Assembly: GCA_021108185.1 (NCBI GenBank)
Contig: JAIORJ010000142.1
Span: 1-52,518 of the forward strand
Direction: 5' to 3'
Length of the DNA: 52,518 nucleotides
Source of the DNA: Methanococcoides sp.
GTDB lineage: Archaea; Halobacteriota; Methanosarcinia; Methanosarcinales; Methanosarcinaceae
Position 1 is the stretch's first letter; each line of letters starts with the position of its first letter. This document shows positions 34,205 through 43,517 of this stretch, in pieces. Position numbers and translations under genes: made by a program. Below the pieces are notes generated by a model. The model was not told the DNA's origin. It did no database searches and was given only the letters and a program-made list of their open reading frames with translations.

Positions 34205-35707
34205 ATGGTCAAAAAAACAATACATGAGATCAATGGCAGGATTCGTGACGGTAGTGTCAATGTAGTGACTGCCGAAGAAATGGTAGATATCGTGGGCGAG
34301 CTCGGTGCAGAAGGTGCAGCAAAGGAAGTTGATGTCGTAACTACTGGTACTTTCGGAGCCATGTGTTCTTCCGGTGTATGGCTGAATTTTGGTCATTCGG
34401 AACCTCCTATCAGAATAAACAAGCTCTGGCTCAACGATGTTGAAGCTTATTCCGGTGTTGCTGCGGTCGATGCATACATAGGGGCCACTCAGGCATCCCG
34501 TTCCAAAGGTCTGGAATACGGCGGCGCTCATGTCATAGAAGATCTCATTCGTGGCAGGTCAATCGATGTTCACGGAACTTCTCCTGGGACAGACTGCTAT
34601 CCTCGAAAGGTTATCGATACCACCATTAACATCTATGATCTGAATCAGGCCATCATGCTGAATCCTCGTAATGCATACCAGAAATACAACGCTGCTACTA
34701 ACAGTACTAATCATACTCTGAATACCTATATGGGTACTCTACTACCAAATCATGGCAATGTGACCTACTCTGGTGCAGGTGTGCTCTCTCCAATGCACAA
34801 TGATCCGAACTATGAGACCATAGGCACAGGCACGCGTATCTTCCTTGGTGGTGCCCAGGGCTATATCGTAGGCGAAGGCACACAACACTCTCCTGCAGCA
34901 GGTTTTGGGACACTCATGCTTAAAGGTGATCTAAAGGAGATGAGTTCGGAATACATCCGTGCTGCCAGTTTTGAAGGATATGGAACTTCCCTTTATGTTG
35001 GAATGGGTATTCCAATACCGGTGCTCAATGAGGATATTGCAAAAGCCACTGCTATTACAGATGACGATATCGTTACAAATCTTCTTGATTATGGTATTCC
35101 TAGCAGTAATCGTCCTGCTATCAGGTCTGTCACTTATGGCGAATTGCGTTCCGGTTCGATAGATGTCAATGGTAAGGAAGTAACTACTTCATCTCTCTCA
35201 AGTTTCAAGAAGTCCCGTCAGATCGCCAATGAACTTAAGGATTGGATAAAAGGCGGTGAGTTCTTTGTCAGCATGCCGGTGGAACGTCTTCCAAGGGATA
35301 CTGCATGCAACTCGATGAAACTGTCCCGTGTAAATCCTCTTGTGGGGGATATCATGACTTCGGACGTTAGTATCATTCGGGCAGAAGCAAGCTTCAACGA
35401 TGCTGCAAAAACCATCATGGATAGACAGTTCAGCCATCTTCCTGTGGTCGATAAGGATAATTCCCTTGTGGGTATCGTGACCGCATGGGACATTTCCAAA
35501 GCTGTTGCAAAAGCGGAATATGATCTTGTTAAAGATATCATGACAAAAGATGTGGTGACCACAAGCCCTGATGAAGCAATAGACATTGCGGCTTTCAAAC
35601 TTGACAGCAATAGTGTTTCTGCACTTCCTGTCATCGATGCAAAGAAACAAGTGGTTGGTATAATTACAAGCGATGATATCAGCAAACTGCTTGCAAGGAG
35701 GCAATAA
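34205..35707 (+). CDS. DUF39 homocysteine-biosynthesis protein with C-terminal CBS pair
   Basis: This 500-residue protein of the DUF39 (COG1900) family has two C-terminal CBS domains (about 385-497). In Methanosarcina acetivorans a DUF39-CBS protein and its NIL-ferredoxin partner are known to build homocysteine from aspartate semialdehyde and sulfide; this gene has the same layout. DUF39 motifs include TTGTFGAMCSSGVWLNFGHS, containing a potentially catalytic Cys, and GTSPGTDCYPRK. The start is ATG at 34205 with GAGGT upstream; a TTG at 34169 is less likely. It is followed, with a 2-bp gap, by the NIL-ferredoxin gene and then a COG2122 gene, forming one operon. Confidence 0.9.
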   Translation: MVKKTIHEINGRIRDGSVNVVTAEEMVDIVGELGAEGAAKEVDVVTTGTFGAMCSSGVWLNFGHSEPPIRINKLWLNDVEAYSGVAAVDAYIGATQASRSKGLEYGGAHVIEDLIRGRSIDVHGTSPGTDCYPRKVIDTTINIYDLNQAIMLNPRNAYQKYNAATNSTNHTLNTYMGTLLPNHGNVTYSGAGVLSPMHNDPNYETIGTGTRIFLGGAQGYIVGEGTQHSPAAGFGTLMLKGDLKEMSSEYIRAASFEGYGTSLYVGMGIPIPVLNEDIAKATAITDDDIVTNLLDYGIPSSNRPAIRSVTYGELRSGSIDVNGKEVTTSSLSSFKKSRQIANELKDWIKGGEFFVSMPVERLPRDTACNSMKLSRVNPLVGDIMTSDVSIIRAEASFNDAAKTIMDRQFSHLPVVDKDNSLVGIVTAWDISKAVAKAEYDLVKDIMTKDVVTTSPDEAIDIAAFKLDSNSVSALPVIDAKKQVVGIITSDDISKLLARRQ

Positions 35708-35709
35708 AG

Positions 35710-36096
35710 ATGAAGATAAAGATAATCATTGAATCTGCCATTGTTACAAAACCGATATTAGCGGAGGCAATTCTCGAAACAGGTGTTCTTCTGAACATTT
35801 CACAGGCACACTATGACACTACTCATGGTGAGGTTGTAGCTGATATTCCTTCTGAACAGTTCGGGCATATAAGGGATTCTCTTGTGGAGAAAGGTGCCGA
35901 AGTCGTAGTTCTTGACACTCCCATCAGCAGGGACGAGGAAGAATGTGTGGAATGCGGTGCATGTGTATCTGTTTGTCCTGTGGGGGTATTTTCCCTTGCT
36001 GACGACTGGAGTCTGGAGGTAGATCCTGACAAGTGCATCCAGTGTGGTACCTGTCTGACCATGTGTCCGCACAATGCTCTGGTTCTCGGGCAGTGA
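35710..36096 (+). CDS. NIL-domain ferredoxin (two 4Fe-4S clusters), homocysteine pathway
   Basis: The 128-residue protein has an N-terminal NIL domain (about 1-75; KIKIIIESAIVTKPILAEAI) and two CxxCxxCxxxCP cluster motifs (CVECGACVSVCPVGVF and CIQCGTCLTMCPHNAL). It is the electron-carrying partner of the DUF39-CBS protein, by analogy with the M. acetivorans pair shown to be needed for homocysteine synthesis from sulfide. It lies directly downstream of its partner with 2 bp between them. Confidence 0.92.
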   Translation: MKIKIIIESAIVTKPILAEAILETGVLLNISQAHYDTTHGEVVADIPSEQFGHIRDSLVEKGAEVVVLDTPISRDEEECVECGACVSVCPVGVFSLADDWSLEVDPDKCIQCGTCLTMCPHNALVLGQ

Positions 36097-36105
36097 TAGT
36101 TGAAC

Positions 36106-36819
36106 ATGAAAGAACATTTCCAGTTAAAGGAAACTATCGTAACGATAGTTGCAGATGATCAGTCCTATGTCGAGGTGGCGAAGGATGCCATAGCCGTACA
36201 CCGGCTGGAGCTTGAGGACTACATCCGCTCTGATCCTTATTTTAAAGTAACTCTTGAACCCTACGAATGTTCAAGTGATGCACCTGAAGTTGTCAAAAGG
36301 CTCGTTGCTGCCGGCAATTCCGTGGGCATCGGTCCCATGTCCGCAGTTGCGGGTACGATTGCGGCACTTGCAGTTGGATCAATGGTCGATGCCGGTGCGA
36401 CTTCTGCAATTGTCGATAATGGGGGGGATATTGCGGTTATCAACGACAGGCCTATGGTTATAGGGATATTTGCCGGTCAGTCCTCTATAAGGAACATTGG
36501 GTTCACACTCGAGCCTTCTGACCACATTCGTGGTATATGCACATCATCCGGCACAGTTGGTCCCTCTATTAACTTCGGGTGTGCAGATGCTGCCGTGGTC
36601 TTTTCAGATGATGTCTCTCTGGCGGATTCAGCAGCTACCGAATTGTCCAATGCAACAGGCATAGGGCATGATGGCGTGGAAAGGGCGTTCGATGCTATAA
36701 GTTCTATTCCTGGCATCGATGGTGCGGTCGTTATTCAGGGGGAGCACATGGGTATGTGGGGTACAATTCCGCAGATCACACGTGCTGATGTGCAGTATGA
36801 GTGTATCACAAAAGGCTGA
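36106..36819 (+). CDS. COG2122/UPF0280 protein (ApbE-like, sulfide assimilation)
   Basis: This 237-residue protein has the UPF0280 pattern: [50 protein letters not shown] and [14 protein letters not shown], resembling the ApbE-type fold. A COG2122 member in M. acetivorans is reported to be needed for efficient growth at low sulfide. The start is ATG at 36106; a TTG two codons upstream is possible. It lies 9 bp after the NIL-ferredoxin stop, completing the three-gene operon. The exact biochemical role is not settled. Confidence 0.85.
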   Translation: MKEHFQLKETIVTIVADDQSYVEVAKDAIAVHRLELEDYIRSDPYFKVTLEPYECSSDAPEVVKRLVAAGNSVGIGPMSAVAGTIAALAVGSMVDAGATSAIVDNGGDIAVINDRPMVIGIFAGQSSIRNIGFTLEPSDHIRGICTSSGTVGPSINFGCADAAVVFSDDVSLADSAATELSNATGIGHDGVERAFDAISSIPGIDGAVVIQGEHMGMWGTIPQITRADVQYECITKG

Positions 36820-36887
36820 ATCGAAATAAGATTTTTGAAAAAATGTTTGGCAGTACCTTTTGGCCTGCCATTTTAAAAATAATACGG

Positions 36888-37583
36888 TTAAGCTACTGGC
36901 TGCTGGAAAGGTATCTCTTCATAAGGCTGGATCACGACGAATCCTTCTCCTTTGAAAGCCATCTGTATACTTTCACCACTTGAACGTCCGATAAATGATT
37001 TTAGTGATATATCTGTTTTGAGATCAGGGTTAAGGTTGCCAGACCATGCAACTGTGGCGTTAGGATCGGTAAATACCGGTGTGTCCTTTGTAACTCTGAG
37101 TGTGACAGGGTCGTAATGTGTGGTTATGGCAACCATTCCGGTACCTTCGAGCTTTACATTAAAAAGTCCGCCTGCCATTATGCCGGTTACCTTTTTCATA
37201 AGCTTGATGTCCCATCCTATGCCTTCCTCGAATGCCAGAAGATCGTTTCCGTTAACGAATATTGCTTCATTATCTAGGTTGATTATGGATATCTTTTTTC
37301 CTGCATCTGCAAGATATACTTTACCTTGTCCTTCTGCTTTTGTGAGGCTGATGCCTTCTCCTGTAACAGCTTTCTTCAAAAGTTTGCCGACCCCGTGTTC
37401 CAGTACGCCTTCTCTTGTGAATTTCACATTACCAAGGTATGCTACCATTGAACCCCTTTTGGTCCAGACGCGGCCATTAAGGTTCAGTTCGAGCATCCTG
37501 TCGCGCTCAAGTTCGAATAAACCTTCTCCTTTGTCCTTCTGTCCTGTTTCAGCTATGAATTCTTCTATTGAATATCTTGGCAT
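36888..37583 (-). CDS. AIM24-family protein
   Basis: The 231-residue soluble protein belongs to the AIM24 family (beta-rich, TRAP-like fold). Marks are [58 protein letters not shown] and [13 protein letters not shown]. The homologous yeast AIM24 acts in mitochondrial membrane organisation, but the prokaryotic role is unknown. It is transcribed convergently with the sulfide operon. Confidence 0.88.
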   Translation of the reverse strand: MPRYSIEEFIAETGQKDKGEGLFELERDRMLELNLNGRVWTKRGSMVAYLGNVKFTREGVLEHGVGKLLKKAVTGEGISLTKAEGQGKVYLADAGKKISIINLDNEAIFVNGNDLLAFEEGIGWDIKLMKKVTGIMAGGLFNVKLEGTGMVAITTHYDPVTLRVTKDTPVFTDPNATVAWSGNLNPDLKTDISLKSFIGRSSGESIQMAFKGEGFVVIQPYEEIPFQQPVA

Positions 37584-37829
37584 TGTATCATGTCCTCTAA
37601 AATATAAAATGTAATCAATTTCTAATATTCTTCTCTATGTTTAATAAAGTTTCTTGATGCGTATTTACTGATTAATATTATTATATTTCAAGGGCTTATA
37701 TATCGACAATCCCAGAACTTGAATATATGATTATTTGGAAAATCGATTGCAGTACTGTCCAAGTGCTTTCCGACAATTGTCGATAAGCTTATATATTAAC
37801 ATTTATGAATACTATATCTGAAGATAATC

Positions 37830-38030
37830 TAATGGGGACAGTTCGGGCGGACGTAGGTCTGTCAGATCTATTTCTATATTGGATGAGATCTGAAAACAGG
37901 AGAAGGCGATGATCGATAGAATAATACCGGTTGATTCGGTAGTGTTTGAGCTGTTCGATCCAATTCCAGCCTGATCTAATCATCTGCTTACAACACGGAT
38001 GATGCCAGAAAGACCTGGCAAGAGAGTAGA
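37830..38030 (+). ncRNA. Candidate structured non-coding RNA upstream of ftsZ
   Basis: The 530-bp gap between the AIM24 and ftsZ genes holds four consecutive strong hairpins. H1: CTGT-CAGATCT (37859-37869) with AGATCTG (37886-37892) and ACAG (37896-37899). H2: GATCGA (37911-37916) with TCGATC (37955-37960), with inner TACCG/CGGTA (37925-37941). H3: TCATCTG/CGGATGA (37980-38002). H4: TGCCAG/CTGGCA (38003-38020). H3 and H4 abut. A TATA-like box (GCTTATATATTAAC, 37787-37800) suggests a start near 37820-37830. The ends are estimates. It may be a stand-alone RNA or the ftsZ leader. Two tiny open frames overlap it (from 37832 and from 37909) but show no family features. Confidence 0.45.
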
Positions 38031-38118
38031 AATATAAATTCATATTAATTTAATTATGTAAATGCGTAGTAGAGCGCATAATTTGCACTAGAATGCAAAT
38101 CCAAGAGAGGGGATGAAC

Positions 38119-39303
38119 ATGCAGTCTATAGTACAGGAAGCACTAAAACACACAGAGAAAGAGAGAGAGTACAGGCAGTCAGTTACAGAAGACGACAAAT
38201 TCGAAGGCTTCGGTATGCCTAGGATCACCATCGTTGGTTGCGGTGGTGCAGGGAACAACACTATCAATCGCTTATACAATATCGGCATTGAAGGTGCAGA
38301 GACTATTGCTATCAATACTGACAAGCAACATCTGGACCATATTCGTGCTGACAAGAAGATCCTCGTCGGTAAGACTCTCACAAGGGGTCTTGGAGCAGGT
38401 GGCTATCCTGAGGTTGGCGCCAAGGCTGCAGAACTCGCACGTGGCACTCTTGAAGAGATATTCAAAGAGAGCGATCTTGTTTTCATTACTGCTGGAATGG
38501 GCGGAGGAACCGGTACTGGTGTTGCACCAGTTGTTGCAGAGATCGCAAAGGAGCAGGGAGCTATCGTTGTTGGTATGGTATCCAGTCCTTTCAGGGTAGA
38601 GCGTGCACGTACCGTCAAGGCTGAAGAAGGTCTCGATGCATTCCGCAGTGCAGCTGACACAGTGATCGTTCTTGATAATAACAGGCTTCTGGACTATGTT
38701 CCAAACCTTCCTATAGAGCAGGCATTCTCTGTAATGGACCAGCTTATCGCTGAGACCGTTAAGGGTATTACTGAAACTATCACTCAGCCATCCCTCATCA
38801 ATCTTGATTACGCTGATATCAGGGCTATCATGGGCTGTGGCGGCGTTGCGGTTATGCTCGTTGGTGACAGCAAGAACCAGGACAAGAGCACTGATGTTGT
38901 TCGCACAGCACTTAACCACCCACTTCTCGATGTTGATTACAGAGGCGCTACAGGAAGTCTTGTGCACATCACAGGTGGTCCTGACCTCAGCCTGAAGGAA
39001 GCAGAAGAGATCGCAGCATCCCTTACATATGAACTTTCACCAGATGCAAACGTTATCTGGGGAGCACGTATAAGGGACGACTATGAAGGAAAGGTGCGTG
39101 TCATGGCTATTATGACAGGTGTTCAGTCCCCACAGGTCCTCGGCTCACAGTTCCAGAGCGGTATGGTCGAGAACGTTGCTACGAACACAAGCTCACACTC
39201 AAAGCCAAACTTTACTCGTGCAGAGCGAGGTCGCCGCACAGTTGTCGAACCTATGGGTTCAAAGGCATCCTTTGGCGGTTCAATTATAGATATAATACAG
39301 TAA
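38119..39303 (+). CDS. ftsZ: Cell division GTPase FtsZ
   Basis: FtsZ polymerises into the cytokinetic ring. The 394-residue protein has the GTP-binding motifs [14 protein letters not shown] (about 35-48), [17 protein letters not shown] (the tubulin signature), and the T7 synergy segment with [12 protein letters not shown]. The C-terminal tail is short and ends [11 protein letters not shown], like the FtsA/SepF-binding peptide. The start is ATG at 38119 behind GAGAGGGG at about 6 bp; an ATG two codons upstream overlaps that site. Methanosarcinales usually carry two ftsZ genes; which this is cannot be told. Confidence 0.98.
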   Translation: MQSIVQEALKHTEKEREYRQSVTEDDKFEGFGMPRITIVGCGGAGNNTINRLYNIGIEGAETIAINTDKQHLDHIRADKKILVGKTLTRGLGAGGYPEVGAKAAELARGTLEEIFKESDLVFITAGMGGGTGTGVAPVVAEIAKEQGAIVVGMVSSPFRVERARTVKAEEGLDAFRSAADTVIVLDNNRLLDYVPNLPIEQAFSVMDQLIAETVKGITETITQPSLINLDYADIRAIMGCGGVAVMLVGDSKNQDKSTDVVRTALNHPLLDVDYRGATGSLVHITGGPDLSLKEAEEIAASLTYELSPDANVIWGARIRDDYEGKVRVMAIMTGVQSPQVLGSQFQSGMVENVATNTSSHSKPNFTRAERGRRTVVEPMGSKASFGGSIIDIIQ

Positions 39304-39408
39304 TGTCATGCGTTGGTCGGAATGGATATTTCCGATCAACATATACTTTTTTAATCTTCAGTCAAGTTATATGGATATTCTTTTTTACGATGCCGGGAAT
39401 CTAAATCC

Positions 39409-40875
39409 ATGAAAGTTCTGATCGCGACGGGCAGACTTGCGGAAAGGACCGTAAGGCATTCAGTAGGTGATGATGCTGATGTTCTGGTACTCGATGTTGA
39501 CGTTGCCGCATTTATAACTCCTCATAGATTGCTGTCTGCTATTAAAGAGCAAAAGGAAAAATATGATGTCATATTAGTCCCGGGGCTTGCATCCGGTGAT
39601 TTTTCCATGGTGGCAAAAGAGCTTGGATGCAAGGTATTTCTTGGTCCTAAACATGCTTATGATATTGGTAGTGTGCTCAAGTTCGTTGATGAGATCGATC
39701 TCTCACTTGAGGTGCCTGCATGTGAACTTCTTTCTGATATCTGGAGGGAACTTGCCCTTGAAACACTTGTGGAACTGGAAAACAATGCAGATATGCTTGC
39801 AATGATCGGTGACGTGAAGCTTGGTGGCGGCTCTCGAATGAAGGTCATGGCAGAGATCGTTGATGCAACTGGGTTCGAGGAAGATGCTTTATCTTTAAAA
39901 GTTATTGAATTTATCAGAAAGGGTGCGGATATCATTGACCTGGGAGCTTCGCTGACGTCATCTGTCGAAGATGTCAGGAAAGCAGTCCGTGTAGCCCGTA
40001 AGGTCTCAACGGTTCCTATTAGCATTGATACTCTGGAATCCGGTTTACTAAAAGCTGCGATGGACGAGGGTGTCGACCTGGTGCTTAGTCTTAATTCCAG
40101 TAATATCGATATTGTAGGGAAGGATGTGGCGGAAGCAGGAGTCACTGCGGTGGTAATTCCTGATGCCGGAAACAGCTTTGAAAGCCTTGTTCATAATATT
40201 CAGGCCGCAAGGTCTGCTGGCATTGAGAGTATAATTGCCGACCCCGTGCTTGATCCCATCGGACATGGGTTCGTCGATTCGATCGTCAGGTATGCACGTT
40301 TTCATGAGGAGTATCCGGAGATCCCGGTCTTCTTCGGTGCGGGCAATGTGACTGAACTAATAGATGCCGATTCTGTTGGTGTGAATGCCACTCTTTGCGG
40401 ACTTGCAGCAGATGTTGGTTCCTGCATCTTGTTCACACCGGAGTTCAGTGAGAAGACGAGAGGTTCTATTGCTGAGCTTAATACGGGTGCCAGGATGATG
40501 GCACTTGCTTTGACGAGGGGCAGTTCTCCGAAGGACCTTGGGCTTGACCTTTTGGTGCTTAAGGAGAAAAGGCGGCGGCCGGATGTTGCTATTCCGGAGG
40601 ACTCTCTTCCTGCAGAACGGTTTGCAGGTTGGGAACTTGATCCGCTCGGGCCGTTCCGTATTGGGATAGTTTCCGATGAGTGCGGCGGTATGATCGTTGC
40701 ACAGCATGAGGATGCGTCCATCACGGGCAGAACTGCAAAGGAAGTCATCGAGACGATAATTAAAATGGGTCTTATATCAAAGCTCGACCATGCGGGTTAT
40801 CTTGGATGTGAAATTCAAAAGGCTGAAATAGCCTTACGCCTTGGTAGGAGTTATTCACAGGACGATGATCTTTGA
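39409..40875 (+). CDS. Dihydropteroate synthase-like protein (archaeal DHPS-related family)
   Basis: The 488-residue protein has an archaea-specific N-terminal part (KVLIATGRLAERTVRHSV... VDVAAFITPHRL) and a DHPS TIM barrel (GADIIDLGASLTSSVEDV, VPISIDTLESGLLKAAMDEGVDLVLSL split by strands, NSSN, DPVLDPIGHGF). It belongs to the DHPS-related methanogen family, thought to act in tetrahydromethanopterin synthesis, possibly joining the pterin with a ring compound. It is not a typical folate enzyme. It follows ftsZ by about 100 bp. Confidence 0.9.
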   Translation: MKVLIATGRLAERTVRHSVGDDADVLVLDVDVAAFITPHRLLSAIKEQKEKYDVILVPGLASGDFSMVAKELGCKVFLGPKHAYDIGSVLKFVDEIDLSLEVPACELLSDIWRELALETLVELENNADMLAMIGDVKLGGGSRMKVMAEIVDATGFEEDALSLKVIEFIRKGADIIDLGASLTSSVEDVRKAVRVARKVSTVPISIDTLESGLLKAAMDEGVDLVLSLNSSNIDIVGKDVAEAGVTAVVIPDAGNSFESLVHNIQAARSAGIESIIADPVLDPIGHGFVDSIVRYARFHEEYPEIPVFFGAGNVTELIDADSVGVNATLCGLAADVGSCILFTPEFSEKTRGSIAELNTGARMMALALTRGSSPKDLGLDLLVLKEKRRRPDVAIPEDSLPAERFAGWELDPLGPFRIGIVSDECGGMIVAQHEDASITGRTAKEVIETIIKMGLISKLDHAGYLGCEIQKAEIALRLGRSYSQDDDL

Positions 40876-40890
40876 TCTTTAGGTGTTATG

Positions 40891-41349
40891 ATGAAATTGC
40901 AAAATTATGATAAGGAACTGATCGTTGAGATTATGGCTGCAAGTTATTTTGCTCAACAGGGCTGGAAATGGATCAACCTGAAACGCGATGCTGGCAAGCT
41001 ATACAAGATATATGATGAGCTTGTTGACCAGTACAATGCATATCCCTATATGAGCAAAGACTGGTATGTGGAGAACTCAGCTTCAAAAAGTATCCACATG
41101 TGCAGTAAATGGGAGGAGCTTAAAACGCTTGTGGATTTCCTCAAAGTTCATTCCGATGATCTTGATTTCCTTGTGAACAACAATGGTAAAAAGATGTTCT
41201 GCATAAAAACCACAGATGGCGATATCACTGATTCTCAGAGACGTGCCATCGCAGAGGCAAGGGATCTGAGATGTAATGTCTTTGTCTTCAAAGCTGAGGT
41301 TCCTGATGAGATGGACTTTGAAATATTGCAGGTAGGTGGAGGTTACTGA
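40891..41349 (+). CDS. Uncharacterised protein, possibly PD-(D/E)XK-like fold
   Basis: This 152-residue soluble protein starts at the second of two ATGs (40891, AGGTG at 5 bp). It has a helical N-terminal half (KELIVEIMAASYFAQQGWKW) and a strand-turn-helix core at LDFLVNN, MFCIKTTDGDITDSQRRAIAEA, then NVFVFKAEVP. The D...(x)xK...Q spacing recalls restriction-endonuclease-like folds of VRR-Nuc type, but the usual Glu is replaced (C-I-K), so nuclease activity is uncertain. It follows the DHPS-like gene by 15 bp and may be co-transcribed. Confidence 0.55.
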   Translation: MKLQNYDKELIVEIMAASYFAQQGWKWINLKRDAGKLYKIYDELVDQYNAYPYMSKDWYVENSASKSIHMCSKWEELKTLVDFLKVHSDDLDFLVNNNGKKMFCIKTTDGDITDSQRRAIAEARDLRCNVFVFKAEVPDEMDFEILQVGGGY

Positions 41350-41548
41350 TCTCACCTCCTTCTCCTATTTTCATTGGTGACCAAAATGTTTATATTCGAG
41401 TTATACATATTTAGATTTGCTTCAAAGTATAACTTTCTACTTCAAACGTAAGGCATTAAATAGTATTTACTCATGTATTTGCTGATTTGTTCCATTATGT
41501 TCCGGTTTAGTTAGTTCTTTTTAGCATTAATAAAAGGACGTGAAAAGT

Positions 41549-41755
41549 TTGTTTAATAACATGGAATCCACTGCACCAGTAGAAGCTGGCGAGACTTACG
41601 AAGTGACAATTGAAGATATCGCAAGGGAAGGAGACGGCATCGCAAGAGTAAGCGGTTTTGTAGTCTTTGTACCTAACACCTCCGTCGGTGACGAAGTTTC
41701 CATCAAGGTAACAAAAGTAATGCGCAAGTTCGCATTCGGCGAAGTCGCTGAGTAA
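41549..41755 (+). CDS. TRAM-domain RNA-binding protein
   Basis: The 68-residue protein is nearly all TRAM domain: AGETYEVTIEDIAREGDGIA, SGFVVFVPNTSVGDEV, VTKVMRKFAFGEV. Small TRAM proteins in Methanococcoides burtonii are known to be abundant, cold-responsive and RNA-binding. I choose TTG at 41549 because AGGACG lies 5-8 bp upstream and homologs begin MFN-; a GTG at 41540 is the alternative. The 200-bp upstream spacer, with a TATA-like box near 41390, could give a leader of about 100 bases as is common for cold-responsive genes. Confidence 0.88.
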   Translation: MFNNMESTAPVEAGETYEVTIEDIAREGDGIARVSGFVVFVPNTSVGDEVSIKVTKVMRKFAFGEVAE

Positions 41756-41961
41756 TTTTTCAGTGTTCATATCTGGTGTGAGAGAAAGAGTGATCTTTCT
41801 TCATACCATTTACTGACATTCTTTTGATTCTCTTGTAGTTTTGTTCTAATTTTCTTCTTATCATCTTGTTTCGTTGATCTTACTCTATCTGTTCTAATTA
41901 TTCCCTTATATTTCCTGCTGAAACACATTTATAATATATCGCTACTATAGAACACATTCTC

Positions 41962-43152
41962 ATGATGCCTGAAGAATTATATGATATTATTGTTGTCGGA
42001 GCAGGACCTGCAGGTTCAACTGCTGCAGCTTATGCTGCACAGGCAGGTGCATCCGTACTCCTCATTGAAAAGAAAAAGGACCTGGGCGTACCACTTCAAT
42101 GTGGAGGCTTCCTGCCACATCTTGATACTTTGCAGGAGCTTGTGCCAAATGCACAACTTCCCTATATGCTTGAGGAGATTCCTGCGGAGTGCATTCACAC
42201 TACAAGCAGTGTACAGCGTTTCATCGCTCCGAATGGATATTCCAAGGAATTTGAAGTGGATGCTGATGCCATCGACAGACGCAGGTTCGACAAATATCTT
42301 GCAAAAGAGGCAGGACGCTGCGGTGTGGATATGATGGTAGGCACAAATGTTCTTGAGGTCAATGGTACTTCCGTTAATGTGGATGGTGTTTTTGGAGCAC
42401 ACACAATTGGTGCTAAAGTGCTTATTGGGGCAGACGGTCCAAATTCCATTGTCGGCAGGGCAAAGGGTCTGGTAAGGGATCCCGATCCCATGGGTACCGG
42501 TACTGCTTTCGAGTATGAGATAAGTGGTGTGGATATTGACCGCGAAGCCGTTGAGATGTATTTTGGAAAGGATTACGTGCCCGGTGGTTATGCGTGGATA
42601 ATCTCCCAGGGTGGGGATACTGCGAATATCGGTGTCGGTATAAGGGAAGTATTGTTCAGGAACGGGTTGTCTGCAAGGGATTATCTTGAAAGGTTCATGT
42701 ATGAGCATCCTATAGCAAGTCCGAAACTTGCCGGTGCTTCCATTGTTTCAGTCGTATCCGGTCTTGTGCCGGTAGGTGGTGCACCCAAAGTAACTGCCAC
42801 GAAGGATACTCTTGTAGCCGGGGATGCAGCAGGTCACATAATAGCCACCAACGGTGGCGGTATCTCCACTGCAATGGTCGGGGGTAAGATCGCAGGACAG
42901 ACTGCAGCTGAATTCCTCGATGGTAAATGTGCTTTACAGGATTATGATGAGCGCTGGAGGCGGGAGATGGGACTTGAGATAAAAACGGCGGTCTATGTGC
43001 GAAAGCTAATGGATAATCTCATGCGCTCTGATTCTATGATGTCGACTGCCATCAGGATGATCGCCCCTGAGCAGATGAAGGCATTGCAGTGTGGGCAGCT
43101 GCCGGATGCTGTGCGTAAAGGTCTCATCAAGATGAACTTTGGGATAAAATGA
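41962..43152 (+). CDS. Geranylgeranyl reductase-family flavoprotein
   Basis: This 396-residue FAD enzyme has the Rossmann motif DIIVVGAGPAGSTAAAYAA at the N-terminus, GADGPNSIVGRAKG in the middle, PGGYAWIISQGGDTANIGVG and VAGDAAGHIIATNGGGI. The family reduces geranylgeranyl chains of archaeal lipids. It probably saturates digeranylgeranyl-glycerophospholipids or a related isoprenoid such as methanophenazine side chains. It overlaps the next gene by four bases (ATGA), indicating translational coupling. Confidence 0.92.
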   Translation: MMPEELYDIIVVGAGPAGSTAAAYAAQAGASVLLIEKKKDLGVPLQCGGFLPHLDTLQELVPNAQLPYMLEEIPAECIHTTSSVQRFIAPNGYSKEFEVDADAIDRRRFDKYLAKEAGRCGVDMMVGTNVLEVNGTSVNVDGVFGAHTIGAKVLIGADGPNSIVGRAKGLVRDPDPMGTGTAFEYEISGVDIDREAVEMYFGKDYVPGGYAWIISQGGDTANIGVGIREVLFRNGLSARDYLERFMYEHPIASPKLAGASIVSVVSGLVPVGGAPKVTATKDTLVAGDAAGHIIATNGGGISTAMVGGKIAGQTAAEFLDGKCALQDYDERWRREMGLEIKTAVYVRKLMDNLMRSDSMMSTAIRMIAPEQMKALQCGQLPDAVRKGLIKMNFGIK

Positions 43153-43517
43153 ATTTCCTTTTTGTCTATGGCACTTTGAAAAAAGGACATAAGAACCATC
43201 ATCTTCTTGATGGGGCATCATTTGTTTCTGAAAATTGTACTGAAGATAAATTTCAGATGCTCGATATGGGTGATTTCCCCTCAGTCGTGAAAGAGAATCC
43301 TGTGTCGAGTATAGTTGGTGAGTTGTTCAGTGTTGATGACAGTACATTGTCCGCTATAGATAGATTTGAGGGGAAATGGTTTTGCAGGGAGAAAGTCCTC
43401 CTAAAAGACAGTTGTGTTGCATGGATGTATTTTCTATCGGACGATGTGTCCTATGGAGGACGTTCATCTATCGTTTCGGGGATATGGCTAAAGGATAAAG
43501 GGGGCAGTTACGAATGA
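43149..43517 (+). CDS. AIG2/gamma-glutamylcyclotransferase-like protein
   Basis: This 122-residue protein has the GGCT fold signature: FVYGTLKKGHKNHHLLDG at the start, then YXLVDMGDFPSVV-like (FQMLDMGDFPSVV), GELFSVDDSTLSAIDRFEG with the acidic catalytic region, and a strand ending. Family members cyclise gamma-glutamyl amines. It starts at the ATGA overlap with the reductase and overlaps the radical-SAM gene by four bases, so all three are coupled. Substrate unknown. Confidence 0.85.
   Translation: MNFLFVYGTLKKGHKNHHLLDGASFVSENCTEDKFQMLDMGDFPSVVKENPVSSIVGELFSVDDSTLSAIDRFEGKWFCREKVLLKDSCVAWMYFLSDDVSYGGRSSIVSGIWLKDKGGSYE

Noticed and set aside
34081-34531. Minus-strand frames opposite the start of the DUF39-CBS gene
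   Set aside because: Shadow frames of a strongly coding plus-strand gene with clear family motifs.
37909-37974. Mini-ORF MIDRIIPVDSVVFELFDPIP with AGGAGAAGG upstream, overlapping the stop of another tiny frame
   Set aside because: It could be a leader peptide, but 21 codons inside a strongly folded region with no homology is not enough to call a gene.
37789-38043. 84-residue minus-strand frame across the ftsZ upstream region
   Set aside because: Its composition is unlike a real protein and the stretch is better explained by hairpin-forming sequence on the plus strand.
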